Positions 1 to 12,009 of a DNA stretch of 64,000 nt are shown here, piece by piece. Location of the stretch: the NCBI GenBank assembly GCA_037178975.1, contig JASJZH010000001.1:7734501-7798500 (forward strand). The letters run 5' to 3'. Origin of the DNA: Oscheius tipulae (Eukaryota; Nematoda; Chromadorea; Rhabditida; Rhabditidae). Each line of letters opens with the position of its first letter. Positions within the stretch are counted from its first letter, which is position 1. The notes beneath the pieces are model-generated. The model worked only from the letters and a program-made list of their open reading frames with translations. It was not told where the DNA came from and did not search any database. Both the position numbers and the translations under genes were made by a program.

Positions 1-191
1 ATCGGGAGGAGGAACTTTATAAACCTGGTGGGGGAACACCCGCAGCGAGCAAGGACGTCGCGAAATAGAGTCGGAAAGCACTTTACCTGTATGTAGCCAA
101 AGGGAAACATTGTAGCTGCTTGGAATGGTGTCAGTCCGACGAAGGGATTGAACATGACCGGCAGCTGACTAGAATTACTAGACGGCTCCAT
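1..191 (-). CDS. 5' end of an unidentified minus-strand gene (partial)
   Basis: Read on the minus strand, an ATG at 191 opens a 35-codon exon (191-87) beginning MEPSSNSSQLPV and ending FPFGYIQ. It is followed by a GTAAAG donor, a 62-nt intron (86-25) ending in a pyrimidine-rich CCCCCACCAG acceptor, and a second exon starting VYKVPPPD that runs off the window at base 1. The phase is kept (both exons in phase 0). The intron size and signals match the confirmed genes further right, which is the main support. The peptide is rich in Pro, Phe, Ser and Gln, like many regulator N-termini, but I do not recognise the family. Only about 43 residues are visible, so no function is offered. Confidence 0.5.
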   Translation of the reverse strand, partial: MEPSSNSSQLPVMFNPFVGLTPFQAATMFPFGYIQVKCFPTLFRDVLARCGCSPTRFIKFLLP

Positions 192-2654
192 TTGCACACG
201 TACTGAACTCCCGATGGGAGGAGCTGGTCCAATTAAGCAGGTGGCTGTTTTCCAGAACTGACCCGGGTCATTTACAGGTGTTTGTTTATCGATTTCTCAG
301 CTTTGGTCCTACCGCTTCTTTCCAGCAGGCGAATTCAATAGTCCAAAGATTAAGACAGGGATTAGAACGGTTGCTCGATTAGTCCTAATTTGTCCACGAG
401 TCGCTACACTCCTTCTTCTAGAAGGATGCGCAAGAACAACATTGCGCAACTTGGCGGCTACGCAATGAGTACTCCTCCTTGTCGGCTTCGAAACTCTTGC
501 CAAATAAGTCGGACACGGTCACTGCTCGTCAAAGAACTCGCGGTCTGCCCTTTTCCCGGGGCCCCAGGACACGCAACCTCGCATGTCTACGGTTAGGATC
601 AGTTGGAGAGGCTCTGATCAAAGCGGAAACCTGGCAAGTTGTGTCAATACGGACCAAATCTTTTTGGGAACGTATACCAGATATGCTTACTGGCAGAGCT
701 TGAAACAGTCACGCTATCCCAACTGTATAGGTAGGAATAATTTGACTCTGTTAGTTCGGGTGAGAAGAGACGACAGTAACGTGCCAAGACGGTACGGGAA
801 CAGAAACTTCAACGCGTCATTTCTCAGAGAAGGGAGGTCGTCAACGAACTTGGCAATATACTCCGTAATACCCATCCCAAGGGCTGTCTACTGACACTAT
901 ACCCGATACGAAAGTCCAGTCTGACTCGTCTTGTAAGCTTCAACCTGCGTCTGCTGTCTAACTATGGCTATAAAACTATGTCTCAAAGTAACAATGGTTC
1001 TTTCCTTTCAAAAAGTTAGATTTTCTGTACTCTCTACTGACTTACAACTGTGCACTTCTTATCAACTCGTACAGGTCCCCAAGAGCCCAGAATTATCAGC
1101 TCTTTTTTAAACACTCCTGGAACTATACACCAACAGATAACATCTTGTAGCTGACACCTATGAGCTTTTAATAGGCCTTGCAAGACTGTTGCGTAAGCGC
1201 CCTTTTAATTGCTCTGTGTCCCTAATTAGCATAAAGATTGCAGCCGGATGAGTGATGAGAAGGAAAGAGGACATACATGAAAAATGGATTTTGTTATTTC
1301 AAAGAGGAGCGAAAAGCTCGTCTCGAGACAGGAGAGAGACACCTCTCGAAATAGATATAGATCTTCGGTGGGCACGCGACCTACAGATCTTAGGAAGGGG
1401 AGAAGAGAACAGAATCCCAGGCCGGAAAGAGTATGTGCGGGTAAGGGCAGCAGGCAGAAGTCCTACTGTATGAGCGAGAGGCATCACTCTCTGTGACCAC
1501 GCCCACCAGGGAGAGAGGGAAAAGGGGGCTGGCACCAAACGGAGAGACAGATATATACCGGGTTAGGGAGGCGTATCTCTTCGAAAAAATGTGTTTTCGA
1601 ATGAGTAAGAGTCCTTATTTGAACTCAGACTGCGGACAGTAGGACGGAGATGGTCAGTTCAGAGAGGTTAGGGTAGGAAGTAGAGTACTCCTACTGATCG
1701 GATACAGCCAGAGAGTCGAGAGCATAGGAGACTCCATAAGATAGTACCACAGAAATAGTCAGCTCAGAGAGTCTAGGGGCTAGAAAGTCGAGCTCTCATA
1801 CTGGTCTGATACACATAGAGAGTCGAGAGTACAGGAGATACACGGTGACAGTTTGACTCTTTAACTATCTTCTGTCTCTTCAGAACTCGGATGTATCCTG
1901 TCTTAAGCTTGTCAGCAAACTCTCCTCAAGTAATCAAGTCTCCAACAGTTACAGTAGCCCTGCTATTTGCACTCTGTTTCCGGTGATAATCCCGAGGCGA
2001 CAGCCATGCGGGAGGCATGGTCATCCTAATTACCATCTCTCTCTCCGAATTTGCTAAAATCGAAGCACGTAAGTGCTAATCCCATTTTATGACGGGAAAA
2101 ACTAATCTTCCATTATAATAGCAGGGGGCTGCTGAAGCTCCTATATAAAAGAATGATATTTGTCGACTTGAATAAGAGTTGTTCGAGGATGTTTGAATTA
2201 GACTTGTGGCAGCCGTGTAACTCTAGTCTTATCCCCCCTGTTAATCGAAGAACAACGACTACTCGAACTGTTGGATTAACAGACATGGGAGGAGTGTCAA
2301 CACACTGTTGGTGCTAATGTTTAGAGTAAATCTCCCGCCGGGAGGGAGGAAGTCCGAGGTGAGAATTAGGCAAGGATTACCAGGCTTGATACTTCCCGGA
2401 ACTCACCTTCTGGTTTTTTCCTTCAGTCGTCTAAGTTTGTAGCTGCTCTGAAAATGGTAATATTAGTTGGGAACTTGGAAAGAAGAGTAATAAGCTGGGA
2501 ACAGGATATCGTAATACCCAGACTTACTCCACCGTACTGCCTCTCGGTGGGACAAAATCTGTCTTGGCGAGGTGGTACGGGCGAGAAGTGTGGACTAGCA
2601 CGCCTCATGTTTAGAGCTATTTTTTGTATTCAACCTCTGTTTTTTTCTTTTCTG

Positions 2655-2715
2655 TGATATTCTGCAAAGTTGTAGAATTATATCAGCTCTACAAGTTTAT
2701 AGAATATGTCTAAGC
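2655..2715. repeat. small palindrome, GTTGTAG hairpin family
   Basis: The left arm ATTCTGCAAAGTTGTAGA pairs with the downstream TCTACAAGTTTATAGAAT (about 15 of 18 positions) across a short loop. The same core occurs near 26225, 38000, 41185, 58150 and 63600, so this is a dispersed family and not a chance hairpin. Confidence 0.6.
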
Positions 2716-5700
2716 TGAAAATTGCTTTCTGTGTCTCGAAATCTGTGGGTCAATTGGAGGCTGTCAAGGAAGCCACAGTTGTAAAAAGTTAGATCTCGAG
2801 TGTGTTATGGCTCGCTTCCCTAATATTTGCTCCAAGCTGCCCAACTGCATTGTCGGCTAGTGTGAAGACGAGTCGGGGTCATGTCATACAGTAGGGATAG
2901 CTCACCGTAGGGAGCCCTGTTTGTCTAACCCACTACAACTCCCACTTCACAGTCTGTGCAGAAAGGAACCGCCACAGCCAGCCAGCTCTTCTTACTCACC
3001 CCCTCTGACTCTCGTGTCTGCCCGGTGTGGCGGCATCCCCCTGGCTGTTAATCATTCTTAGGGTCTGTGCCGCATGGTGTCCACATGTCCGTGTCCTGGG
3101 CCACCAAAACAAATCGTTTACAGTAACCCCGTCTTCATTACGCATTCCAGCTGAAAGGCAGCCCGTCCCATTAGCGTATCATTCCAACATATAGGTTTCT
3201 GACTAACATGCTCCCAAGAGGGATCAGTCCAAGAGGAGAAAAAAAACTGTTCGCGGCGGCCATAAATAATGGTCGGCAGCACCTGTGGTGGGCCCCTGGA
3301 GGATAAGGTCCATAAGGAGGGGCTGAGCCCCCTTGGCGGCAGCCAGCCTAAGGGTACTCATTACGCGGACAGAATCCAACGGTTGTCTTGAGAGACGGCG
3401 GCGGCCATGTACAGGCTCGAAAAACCGTGGGAAAGCCTATGGAGATAAGGGCTCGTGATGGGTCTATAAATAGAGACGTGTTTTTAGTTGGAGCAACTAA
3501 TCGTAAAGATTACGTGGAGTCTGGCTGCAAAGCTTGGCACGGACATCCTAATCCTGTACCGAAACAGTCCAGTACAGGGGCCAGGGGGTGAAATGAGCAA
3601 ACATACAGATCAGACGAATTAGGCGGTAAGTCAGTTCTGACTCGAAAGGCAGTACGATAGTTTCGCTCATGATTTGGTAGTTCAAGAAGAAGGTCGACAG
3701 AAATAGGAACAAGGACAAGTTGGTTTTGTCCGGTTCAGAGCTGGATAGAGCTGAAAACTGGGCAGTAGCTGACTGCGACATCTTGAAGGGAAGGTGGAAA
3801 GTTAGATCTGATAGAATAGGCTAGGATGAGAGACGGAAAAGCTCCAACAGGACTCTGCTGGCCCGTTGGCTATTTACCATCCACTGCTTTGTTTCACGGA
3901 ACAGATATACAGGTAAGCTTAAAGTCTTTGCTCTCTGCGTTTATAGCTAATGGTCACCGAGGGCACCAAGAACTTGAAAGAGGTAACAGTTCCGGAAAGG
4001 AAGCCAGAGATCTTTAGGTTTAGGAAATGAAGAGAGCGTGGTCGAGGTTCAGTCCGATCAGTCGCAACTTATCTCCCTCTCTGGCAACCCTTCTGAACCC
4101 GCCGTATCAGTTGGCGAAATGCTTCCAACTTGACTCTAACAGAAACCACGACTTACATAAGTTCAAATGCACAAATGCCCCCAGGGCATTCGTATAGTAG
4201 TAGCAAAGCGTGAGGCGATTCAAAAAGACGCTTATCAGCTGGCAAATAAAGACTAGAAATAACGACAAACTAGGCAGAAGGTGGAGAGACTTAGATAACG
4301 CTGTCTTTTGGAGAGCAGTTTTTCGGGCCTGAAATACAGTAGGCCCAACATTGAGAAAAACAAAACAAGTTGTAGGATTGGGTCATTCTCTATTCAGCTA
4401 GGAAAGACGCTTAATTCGAGACACGGTTACCATACATGGTAGAACTGGCCGAAAGCCGGGGCCGCTCCGAGCCCGTTTGTAAGTGGATGCGGGCCAGCAT
4501 TCGTCTCGGGACCCGTTTGAAATTTTTTTGGCTGGACTCAGTTTTGCTCCCTATGTCTAGCGCTGAGAGTTTAGAGCATTAGGGTATAAGGTAGACAAAG
4601 GAGCACGTCAGGATTTTGGCATTTTAGATGTGGGGATCTGTGTGGGCGTGGAAACAGACGTGGAGCAGCGGGTGGTCAAGAGAGCGTGAGCAACAGTCTC
4701 AGCACCCAGTCTCTCAAAAAAACTGGGTGAAAGCGCGTCGCGTGTTATCAGAGAACCTGAGGCCATCTTATCGCGAACTGGAGAAAAGTTGTGGCCTTTT
4801 TTTTACTATGCTGACAGACCTTATTTTTTAAGGAGGAAGGGGGTAGAGTACGCGAAAGATAGCCACCCGGCTGGCGCCAGATGAGGCAACACATGACCCC
4901 TCTCTCTCTCTCTCTCTCTCTAACGGCAACAAGTCTGATAGTTTCCCTTCCAGAAGAATCTTTCTAAAGGCTCTCTGACCTGAAATGGGCTCTCCGGTTG
5001 CTATCAAGATCAGATTCCGTTGCGCCGGTGAGGATTGCGTCGTGTGGGGTATTAATGACAGTCTGAACAGGTGCCGGAAGCCCTGTCAGTTGGTGTTTTT
5101 CCACACAGGGTTTTCAAGGCCACTTGTTGCAACTTGGGTGGCCTCCTGTGCCCATCATCGACAGCCATTAGGCTGTCTACAGTAGGGGCTATCGAACACC
5201 GGCAATGGCAGAGGCAAACGAGTCGCGGCGGGAAACTGTTCGACTTGACATGTTCCGTAAGGGAACAGTTTTTTTGGTATTCCAAGATCATAAAAAATCG
5301 GATTATCCAGTCTAATAGGTCATGGCGTCTTTTCACATGTTTTGTAATGGTTCGAGCCTATCGAGACACTGTTTCGAGTGAAAACGTTTGTCAAAAGCAG
5401 GGACCAAACTCGTGTGGTTTTCAGTCGGACACCATACCTAGGCGCACTATACGACGAAGAGCGCAATGCATCTTCGGCATGGTAGGGGAGCTTGGACAGT
5501 TAGTAACGACATCAAGATATTCTGTCCCGAAAAGGATATAGCCTATCAAGATCGACTGGTACATAACCTGTCCTCACCTTTACAACCCTATCCGGAAACG
5601 TAACAGCCTCGGCCGTAAAGAGACACACACAAAATCGGCTACGGTAATTACCACAGTCGGCAACAATTGTCGGCTCTTTTAGAAGTCAGAAACGACACCG

Positions 5701-6364
5701 TTTCAGTCAACCAATTGCTGGCCGATTACCAATAGTACTCTGTTCGAAAATCTAACTGACCCTTCTTCGCCTCATTTCGTCCATGCGCACCCTCGCGCCG
5801 TTCTGTGTCAACATTACCGTATAAGGGACAAAAAGCGTGGGAACTCGGAAGAGTTTGAATGGGGGCGATGATTGGCAGGATGCACACCTGCATCTTCTTT
5901 TTTGCATCTTAAGAAATGTCAGTCTGCCTGAGGAGGAGACAAGCTTGTCGGCGATGTTATCTGTTTCAGGGGGGCACTGTTGCCATAGGCCCACACCGGG
6001 TGGTCTTCCCCATATCTTCGAGAGCACATCTACTAGAGAAACACTTAGCGCTTTGGGATAAAAAGACCCCGAACCAAAACAGATGTCTCTTCCAACATAA
6101 TTGTTCTGTATGTAGATTTCAATGTCACAATAAGGCCACCGTGGAGAGGAATCACGTAATCTGGCACATCGGAATGGGTCATTTCGTTTATCGGGGAGAG
6201 GAGGAGTGCAACCAGCAGGTTTTTTTCTGTCAAAAGGAACGATTGTTCCTTTTGGGGGGATGAGAAAGAAGTAGTCAAAACAGTTGGACTCCCTAGTCTT
6301 TCATAAATCGTGGTTTGTTCAAAATTTCCCTTACCATAAGCCATTCAATTTCGTGGTGGTACCC

Positions 6365-6455
6365 GTTTACATTGAATACTCAGCCAAGTCTCGGTTAAAG
6401 ATCTGCCTCAATTTGGCTCAATCCCCGTCACGAAAACCAATGGGTTACGGTGCTA
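6365..6455 (+). repeat. dispersed repeat, GGCGGGACCC family (copy)
   Basis: The segment starts CATTGAATACTCAGCCAA, continues through GGTTAAAG and ends with CACGAAAACCAATGGGTTAC. The same order of blocks is found at about 10900-10985 and, reversed, at about 50725-50815, with a shorter copy near 8108-8190. Confidence 0.6.
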
Positions 6456-8107
6456 ACAGCTTTTCGTTGACATTTCTTATGAACCATATCTAAAGGCTAT
6501 GTCCGAACCCTCGAATCAAGAAGGACAAACTAAGAGCTGGCTGACATGACAATGATTGCTAGAGTTCTGAGAGCAGAATTAGCTCAAGTATGTTCCCCTC
6601 AGTCAGTTCTTTCCCGAGAAAGAGGACCAACTGTTGCCCGTGACTGAAAGCTCAGTTTGTTGGAGACTCTGAGCGCGCGTCTTGATAAATTACAGGCAGT
6701 GTGGAGACGACGATTTATGCAAGGCGCGAAACGACGAATTTGCATTTTCATTACGGTTCTTGTCAATCAGACACGGGGGTTCATTAGTCAGTCCTAGACT
6801 CAGTCGTTTTTGGCAGATCGTGCGGAGAGCGTGCAGCCTCCTGCTTAGACTGTTTGCACAACAGAGCAGCAACACGCGTCAGCTACAACTATACAGTCTT
6901 TATTTTTGACCGAATTCGGAAAATCTTCGATGAGCACAAAAGTATTACTGTAACTTACCCGAAAATGAATACTAAAATCTCAGAAACTAGCCTAGAAAAA
7001 AGGAACAAATGGACAAGGATATGTCAAAAATTGCATGGTCTTGTGAAGTGGATTGAGGTGAGAAGCCCTGGATATGATAGGAGAGCGCCTGAGGCTAATT
7101 GACACTTGGGGCGGGCTCTACCGCAAACAGTCTCTGGCGGTCACGCGTCGGTCAGGATCGGAACACGCGCCGAGAGAGAGAGAGAGAGTCTTGGAGCAGC
7201 AGCGGCGGCGGCGGGAAGTTCCAAGAGGTCGCGGGGGTCAAGAGGGGAAGTGGGTGAACCGATCTGATCAGTGTTCTCTGCTGATTCAGGAAGTTTATCA
7301 TAGAGGACGGGAGTCCTACTAGAATGGTCAGTCAAAAGAAAGGAATCGCTGTGGCTTCAGATTGCTGAGCCACCGCTTCGACAGTTCAACATGCAAAGTT
7401 TTGGCCGAATCTTCTGCGAGGTAGGTGAGCTCAGAGACCATCAGCTATACTGCCAGGATACTCATACTGTTGAACCTCGTACAACATTTCTACGAATCAT
7501 CGTGAAGATTAAAACCGGTTTCTTGCTTCCAAAAGCCTAATTCTGGCTCCTTAACCCGAGAGTGTCTACTGGCAGATGTTTCCTATCGTCTTCCGTGGAA
7601 AGACCTCCCATCAAAACAGACACACCTGTACACCCAAAAATGTCCATCAAGCCTCCCGTTTCCCTCCTTACGCAATGCAATTATAGCTCGTGCTCACGAG
7701 CAATTTGGCAGTCGACCTGTGCGAAGAGAAAAAAAATAGGTCAGCTTTCTTGCCTAGTGCGGAAAGGAAGAAATAAAGAGTGAATTAATGAGCCACATGA
7801 TGATCAGGCTAGCGGGGATTGGATACAAAGAATCTCTGTTTAGAGGAGATCTAATAATAGTGGTCAGTGTGAGAGTGTCCACACACATGCGGTTTTCAGT
7901 TTGTGAGTATAGCTGTGTTTGAAAGAGAGAGAGAGACAGCTTCGACTGTACTGATCGTCGGCAGAACCACAGAGCCATAAAAAGCAAACATGAGCGCGTT
8001 GAGAAATAGCTGTACTAGTACATAATACACAACAGAAAGCCGTTTGTATGAGGCCACCACCGTCACCTATTTGAATGCGTGGCGGGATTCACGTTTGAGC
8101 CAATGTG

Positions 8108-8190
8108 CTTGCAGCCCTTAAACCAAAACATGGCTGAGTATTCAATGTTCTAAACGGATTCCGCCATGAAAACAAATAGGTTACAGTAAT
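8108..8190. repeat. dispersed repeat, GGCGGGACCC family (partial copy)
   Basis: It contains GGCTGAGTATTCAATG and, further on, CCGCCATGAAAACAAATAGG followed by TTACAGT. These are the same blocks as in the other copies, but rearranged or shortened. Confidence 0.45.
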
Positions 8191-8573
8191 GAGCTTCAAT
8201 TTGTGACAAGCCATATTTATGAGACCACGGACAGTCTACATGGCAGATATGGTTATGTCAGTTTAGTGTTGTGGTCGCAGTCCTTAACCGATACGTTAAG
8301 AATGGTCTACTTTTTATATAGTCAGTTCATAGAATACTGCTGGCGTATACGGCTGGAACTACTGCTCAGAATTGTTAGAATAGGGCGTGAGAAAGAGGAT
8401 AAGAGAGACAAAAGATGACTTCTGTTTGTCTTTTTTTTCGGTTCCCGGGTTACCGACAAACATTTTTGGATGCTCCTTCTCTTACAGCAAACCTCAGGCG
8501 GTTGAGTATTATCTCTATGAAAGTGCATATTATCTAATCTCATGTATTTTCTGCGAAAATCCAGCAAACTCGC

Positions 8574-8632
8574 CCGCATGGCTCAGCCGGTTAGCACCCC
8601 GATTAGTATCAAACTGGGTAGTGCCATAGGCT
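8574..8632 (+). repeat. tRNA-like repeat (SINE head, partial)
   Basis: The sequence CATGGCTCAGCCGGTTAGCA is a good match to an A-box (TGGCNNAGTNGG-like). No intact acceptor stem or convincing B-box follows, so this is a truncated tRNA-derived repeat and not a tRNA gene. Confidence 0.45.
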
Positions 8633-8898
8633 CGCTTTAAAGAGCTGTCACGCCTGTGTACAGCTATGTTCTCGACTGCAGGTTTCGAACTATTCTTTCA
8701 GGCGATCAGTCCAGAAAGTAAACCATTATGTACTGTCAGAAAAGCATACGCCTAACGTATCTAACCGGAGCAAAATCCTAGACTATATAATTCTGTTCAG
8801 ATTTCAGCCAAACCGTTCCGGCCATTAATTACTTCCCGTCTCTCTGTGCGTAAAATTGATTGAGAAGTGCCTCTTGTCTCGGAATGTGGCCCTCCTGC

Positions 8899-9157
8899 TG
8901 ACGGGCAGCAGGCATCCATCAGACTGCCTCATTACCGTCGTCCGACGCGCTTGTCAAGATCCCTACAGGCCCCCCTCTGGATCTCTCTGGCGGTGCCATT
9001 AACATCCCCCAATTCATGGTCTTTGTTACCAGCCGCGAAGCACCTTCTCATTATGCAACATTGGCCAACACACTGGGACTTCTTCGAATGTTATGCCAAC
9101 CAATCAGCCTTGAGGACTCTCTTGCAGCTGGCTCGAAAATCAAATTTCGGAAATGAT
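8899..9157 (+). other. weak possible exon or gene remnant
   Basis: An open stretch of about 85 codons on the plus strand reads like ordinary protein, with segments such as LDLSGGAINIPQFMVFVTSR and a following ANTLGLLRMLCQPISL. A different frame of the same DNA is also open, and there is no start codon, clear splice pair or recognised family. It could be an exon, a decayed gene or a transposon fragment. It is listed only because the composition is more protein-like than the rest of the first 10 kb. Confidence 0.2.
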
Positions 9158-10084
9158 CAGTGACAAAGAAGGGATCTGAATTGGTCTACTGTAGACACTT
9201 GACGTCTGACAAAGACCTCGACATCAAATGGGATTACTGTAATTATCAGACGGCAAAAACACAGACTGGCGACATTTTGATTGAGATTTTATGGTCGGAC
9301 AGGGACGGGCGGGGTGTAGATGAAAGGCGCGACACAGGGTGTTAAAGGAGGACAGTCAAGGACAATAGGGGGCACTCTGTACAGTCTTGCTGATACTCTT
9401 AATTCGTTTCTTTTTCAATGGGACAATGGTCTCAGTCAATGGTCCGCCTTCTTCTTTCGATAGGAACACGTCTTTTAAGCCAGAGTCAGGTCTGTCAAGA
9501 CACAGTCTGTTTCGAACTTCGAAAAGTTTCATTAGAAGTGGCGACCGAACCGGTGTGTGTGTGCGTATATGGCGAGTTTTCGGTCGAGTAGTTGTTCACT
9601 GGTTGACTTGTGTTCAGTAGATTCTAGGAAACTTGGACGAATCGCACAATTCAAGCTAAACAGCAAATAAAACTGTACAAGAGACTATCCATGCCGACTA
9701 CACGCTTCCTTCATGGTGACACCGGAAGGAGGATCATACGAAGTTGAGAAGGGGACAAAGGAAAATGGTTGGAAGATTGCAAGTATGAGGCACGATCGAT
9801 GGACGAGGAGCCTCTCAGAATGAATACCGGGAAAACAAAGAAAGATGCTTGAACGACTGATGTCTAAATAGAGAGACGAAAAGCTATGGATTTATGAAAC
9901 ACCAGCAGGTCGCAATACCATGGAGAATCGCGGGAGCCCACAGAAACTGAAGTCTGAATCCTTCTTCTCCCAAAAACGATACTTGTCATTGGGATAATTA
10001 CGAAACTACAAAGTAACTACTATTAGATTTATCAATCCCTTTTTCGATAGTGAAAATTATGGACGCATAGGCAGGTGAAGTCTT

Positions 10085-11884
10085 CTAGGCGCCTTCTTTC
10101 GTATGAGACCTCTGCGTGACGTCTTCTTTAGTCTTCTGCCTGCTCGGCTTGACCTTTGTAGAGTACGTGCCTGCCATATTCTTGTAGGCAGGGGCAGTCT
10201 TCACCGAGGCGTCTTCCTTCGGACCTGACCTCTTCATGACATCCTCCTTGATCTTCTGACTGATCGGCTTGACTTCTTTGCTGTTCTTCTTCTCCTCCTC
10301 CTCCCTTCTGTCCAGAATCCGCTTGGCCTCCTCCTCGGTCATGCCCTCCGCGGGATACAGCTCTTTGAACGGGACCAGAGGCGGCCGGGGGAGATGCTTG
10401 TCCAGCTTGGTCAGTTTGATCTTTCCCACAGATTCAATCTCGTGGCTGAAGAGATAGATACAGACGAGACCGAGAGCTCCGAGGATCATCGGGGAGAAGA
10501 AGAACAGACGGCGCCAGAACATGTTGTCCACTGGGTCTGAAACCGAGATCGTACAGGTGAGAAAGACTGAGAAACCTGTGCAGAAGTCGCCGGTGTAGTG
10601 AGAAGAGCATTTGCATAGGACAGCCTGGAAGAGATCGTCGAATCCCTCGACCGAGCAGGTTCCGTAATGGCAAGGGTTCTTCCTGTCGTCGGAACAGTCT
10701 TGAATCACTAAAAGATTGCATTGATATATAGTCTAGAACAGCCTCTAAAATTGAGACTGATCTCGCAAAGGGATCTATTCGAGACATGCCGCGAAGAATT
10801 TGACAGGTGACCAAGGCTGTACGAATGAAAAGCTATGGTGTGTTCAACAACAAGGCCCATATCCAGTTTGTTTTCGGGAGAGACCCGTTTAGCACACAAA
10901 CATTGAATACTCAGCTAACTTACGGTTAAAGGACTGGCTTGTTTTGGCTTGGAAGAGGGCCCTGTCAGGAAAACAAATGGGCTACGATTGCGCCGGTCTA
11001 GCTGTCAAGTCAGTAGAGACATGCTTGGCTACTGACGTGAGCTAGTAAAAAGAGTCAAAAAAGGTGGTCGGATGTATTTCTGAAAAACTAAACGAACCAA
11101 TTTTGTGCCTCGAAATGAGCCTCGTCGAGTTGTTTCTCTCAAGTGTACACTCGACCACGACGCCGTCATGCCACTGCTGTAGCCCGATGGCGACCAAGGA
11201 GTTGTTGTCCAGCTGGCGGAATCTCTCATTTGCTCTCGTCCTCATCGACTTCACAACCGCTCTCTGCATCTGTCTCTCTTCCGGATCGTAGAAGACGACA
11301 GTCCAGTTCGGCACGATATGGACAGGATGGCCGAGACGGGACTCTATCTCGCAGTCGAAAATGTGATGTCTTCCCAGTGGCACGTAGGTCAGGCGCTCTT
11401 CTCTTTCTGGAAACGGAGGTTTGCTATTGTTTGATGTGAATTGGCTCAGAAAAAAATGCTGTCCAATCTGAAGCGCTCTACCATCTAACAAAGCTAAACC
11501 ATTGTGGAAGTCTAGGAGTCTTCTCAGTTTCTACCAGGGGAGAAGCATCGTATACCCGGAAGTCAAAAGTGTGTCAATTGCGCATCAACTTCTAACCGTA
11601 GGCGTTAATGTGCTATCATTTCTTGTAAAACAAGGTGGCACGCAAATTGACAAACTTTCGACTTTCGAATATACGGTACTTTCGCACACACCTGGTTTAT
11701 TGACTTCTCGTCCGTTTCCCGAAAACTTTCTGGCAGAATGGGAGACATGTAACTAATACTATCCATATATCTCTTGATAGTCTAATAGACCCAAAATGTC
11801 AAAAAACTAACCAACTGAAACCGGGAAATACTCGTAGGCGAAGAGCGATACGAAGAGGGTGCCAACAATCCACAAGCAGAACAT
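10085..11884 (-). CDS. Ig-like + EGF-like single-pass membrane protein
   Basis: Four exons join in phase. Exon 1 (11884-11812) encodes a signal peptide (MFCLWIVGTLFVSLFAY). Exon 2 (11406-11098) encodes an Ig-like domain with the paired-cysteine frame (FDCEIES, then NWTVVF, then VVVECTLE) and an N-glycosylation site. Exon 3 (from 10707) gives an EGF-like module with six cysteines (DCSDDRKNPCHYGTC, then CKCSSHYTGDFC). The last exon carries a TM segment (FSPMILGALGLVCIYLF) and a highly charged cytoplasmic tail with two related blocks (VKPISQKIKEDV, VKPSRQKTKEDV). Signal peptide-Ig-EGF-TM is the neuregulin order. Family membership is inferred from domain order only and I cannot confirm homology. 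The start lies 125 bp from the divergent gene at 12010, so the two may share a promoter. Confidence 0.75.
10895..10985 (+). repeat. dispersed repeat, GGCGGGACCC family (copy)
   Basis: It lies in the roughly 390-nt intron between the Ig and EGF exons. It begins CATTGAATACTCAGCTAA, has GGTTAAAGGACTGG in the middle and ends AGGAAAACAAATGGGCTAC, matching the copy at about 6365-6455. Confidence 0.6.
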
Positions 11885-12009
11885 TTAGTGAATGGCCATC
11901 TCAGGAATACTTTAGTTTTTCGACATTTTATTTTTTGTTCCAGTACAAAACAAAGTTTTGTTTCAAACTAGTTATGTTACCTAATTACCAAACTTTGTAG
12001 TTACCATCA
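11885..12009. promoter_or_regulatory. shared intergenic region of two divergent genes
   Basis: Only 125 bp separate the start codons of the minus-strand Ig-EGF gene and the plus-strand membrane protein. It is AT-rich, and just before the plus-strand ATG it contains an acceptor-like CTTTGTAG that may be a trans-splice site. Promoter function is inferred from position alone. Confidence 0.4.

Larger units (their letters stand above)
192..10084. other. gene-poor stretch, no convincing gene
   Basis: Nearly 10 kb with no recognisable protein. Reading frames are short, lack family resemblance and sit in low-complexity or repeat-like sequence. It holds a CT microsatellite near 4895-4920, a GA run near 7171-7188, a small palindrome of the GTTGTAG type at about 2660-2712, copies of a dispersed repeat near 6370-6455 and 8108-8190, a tRNA-like repeat at about 8576-8630, and one weak possible exon at 8899-9157. 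It could contain long introns or regulatory DNA of flanking genes, including the upstream region of the minus-strand gene at the left edge. Confidence 0.6.

Noticed and set aside
4895-4921. CT, GT and GA runs as regulatory or CRISPR-like repeats
   Set aside because: They are simple microsatellites without unique spacers.
5071-5541. A 156-codon plus-strand open frame in the first 10 kb
   Set aside because: It is one of the longest frames there, but reads as unstructured chance sequence rich in Arg/Ser/Thr/Cys with no domain, and another strand is also open.
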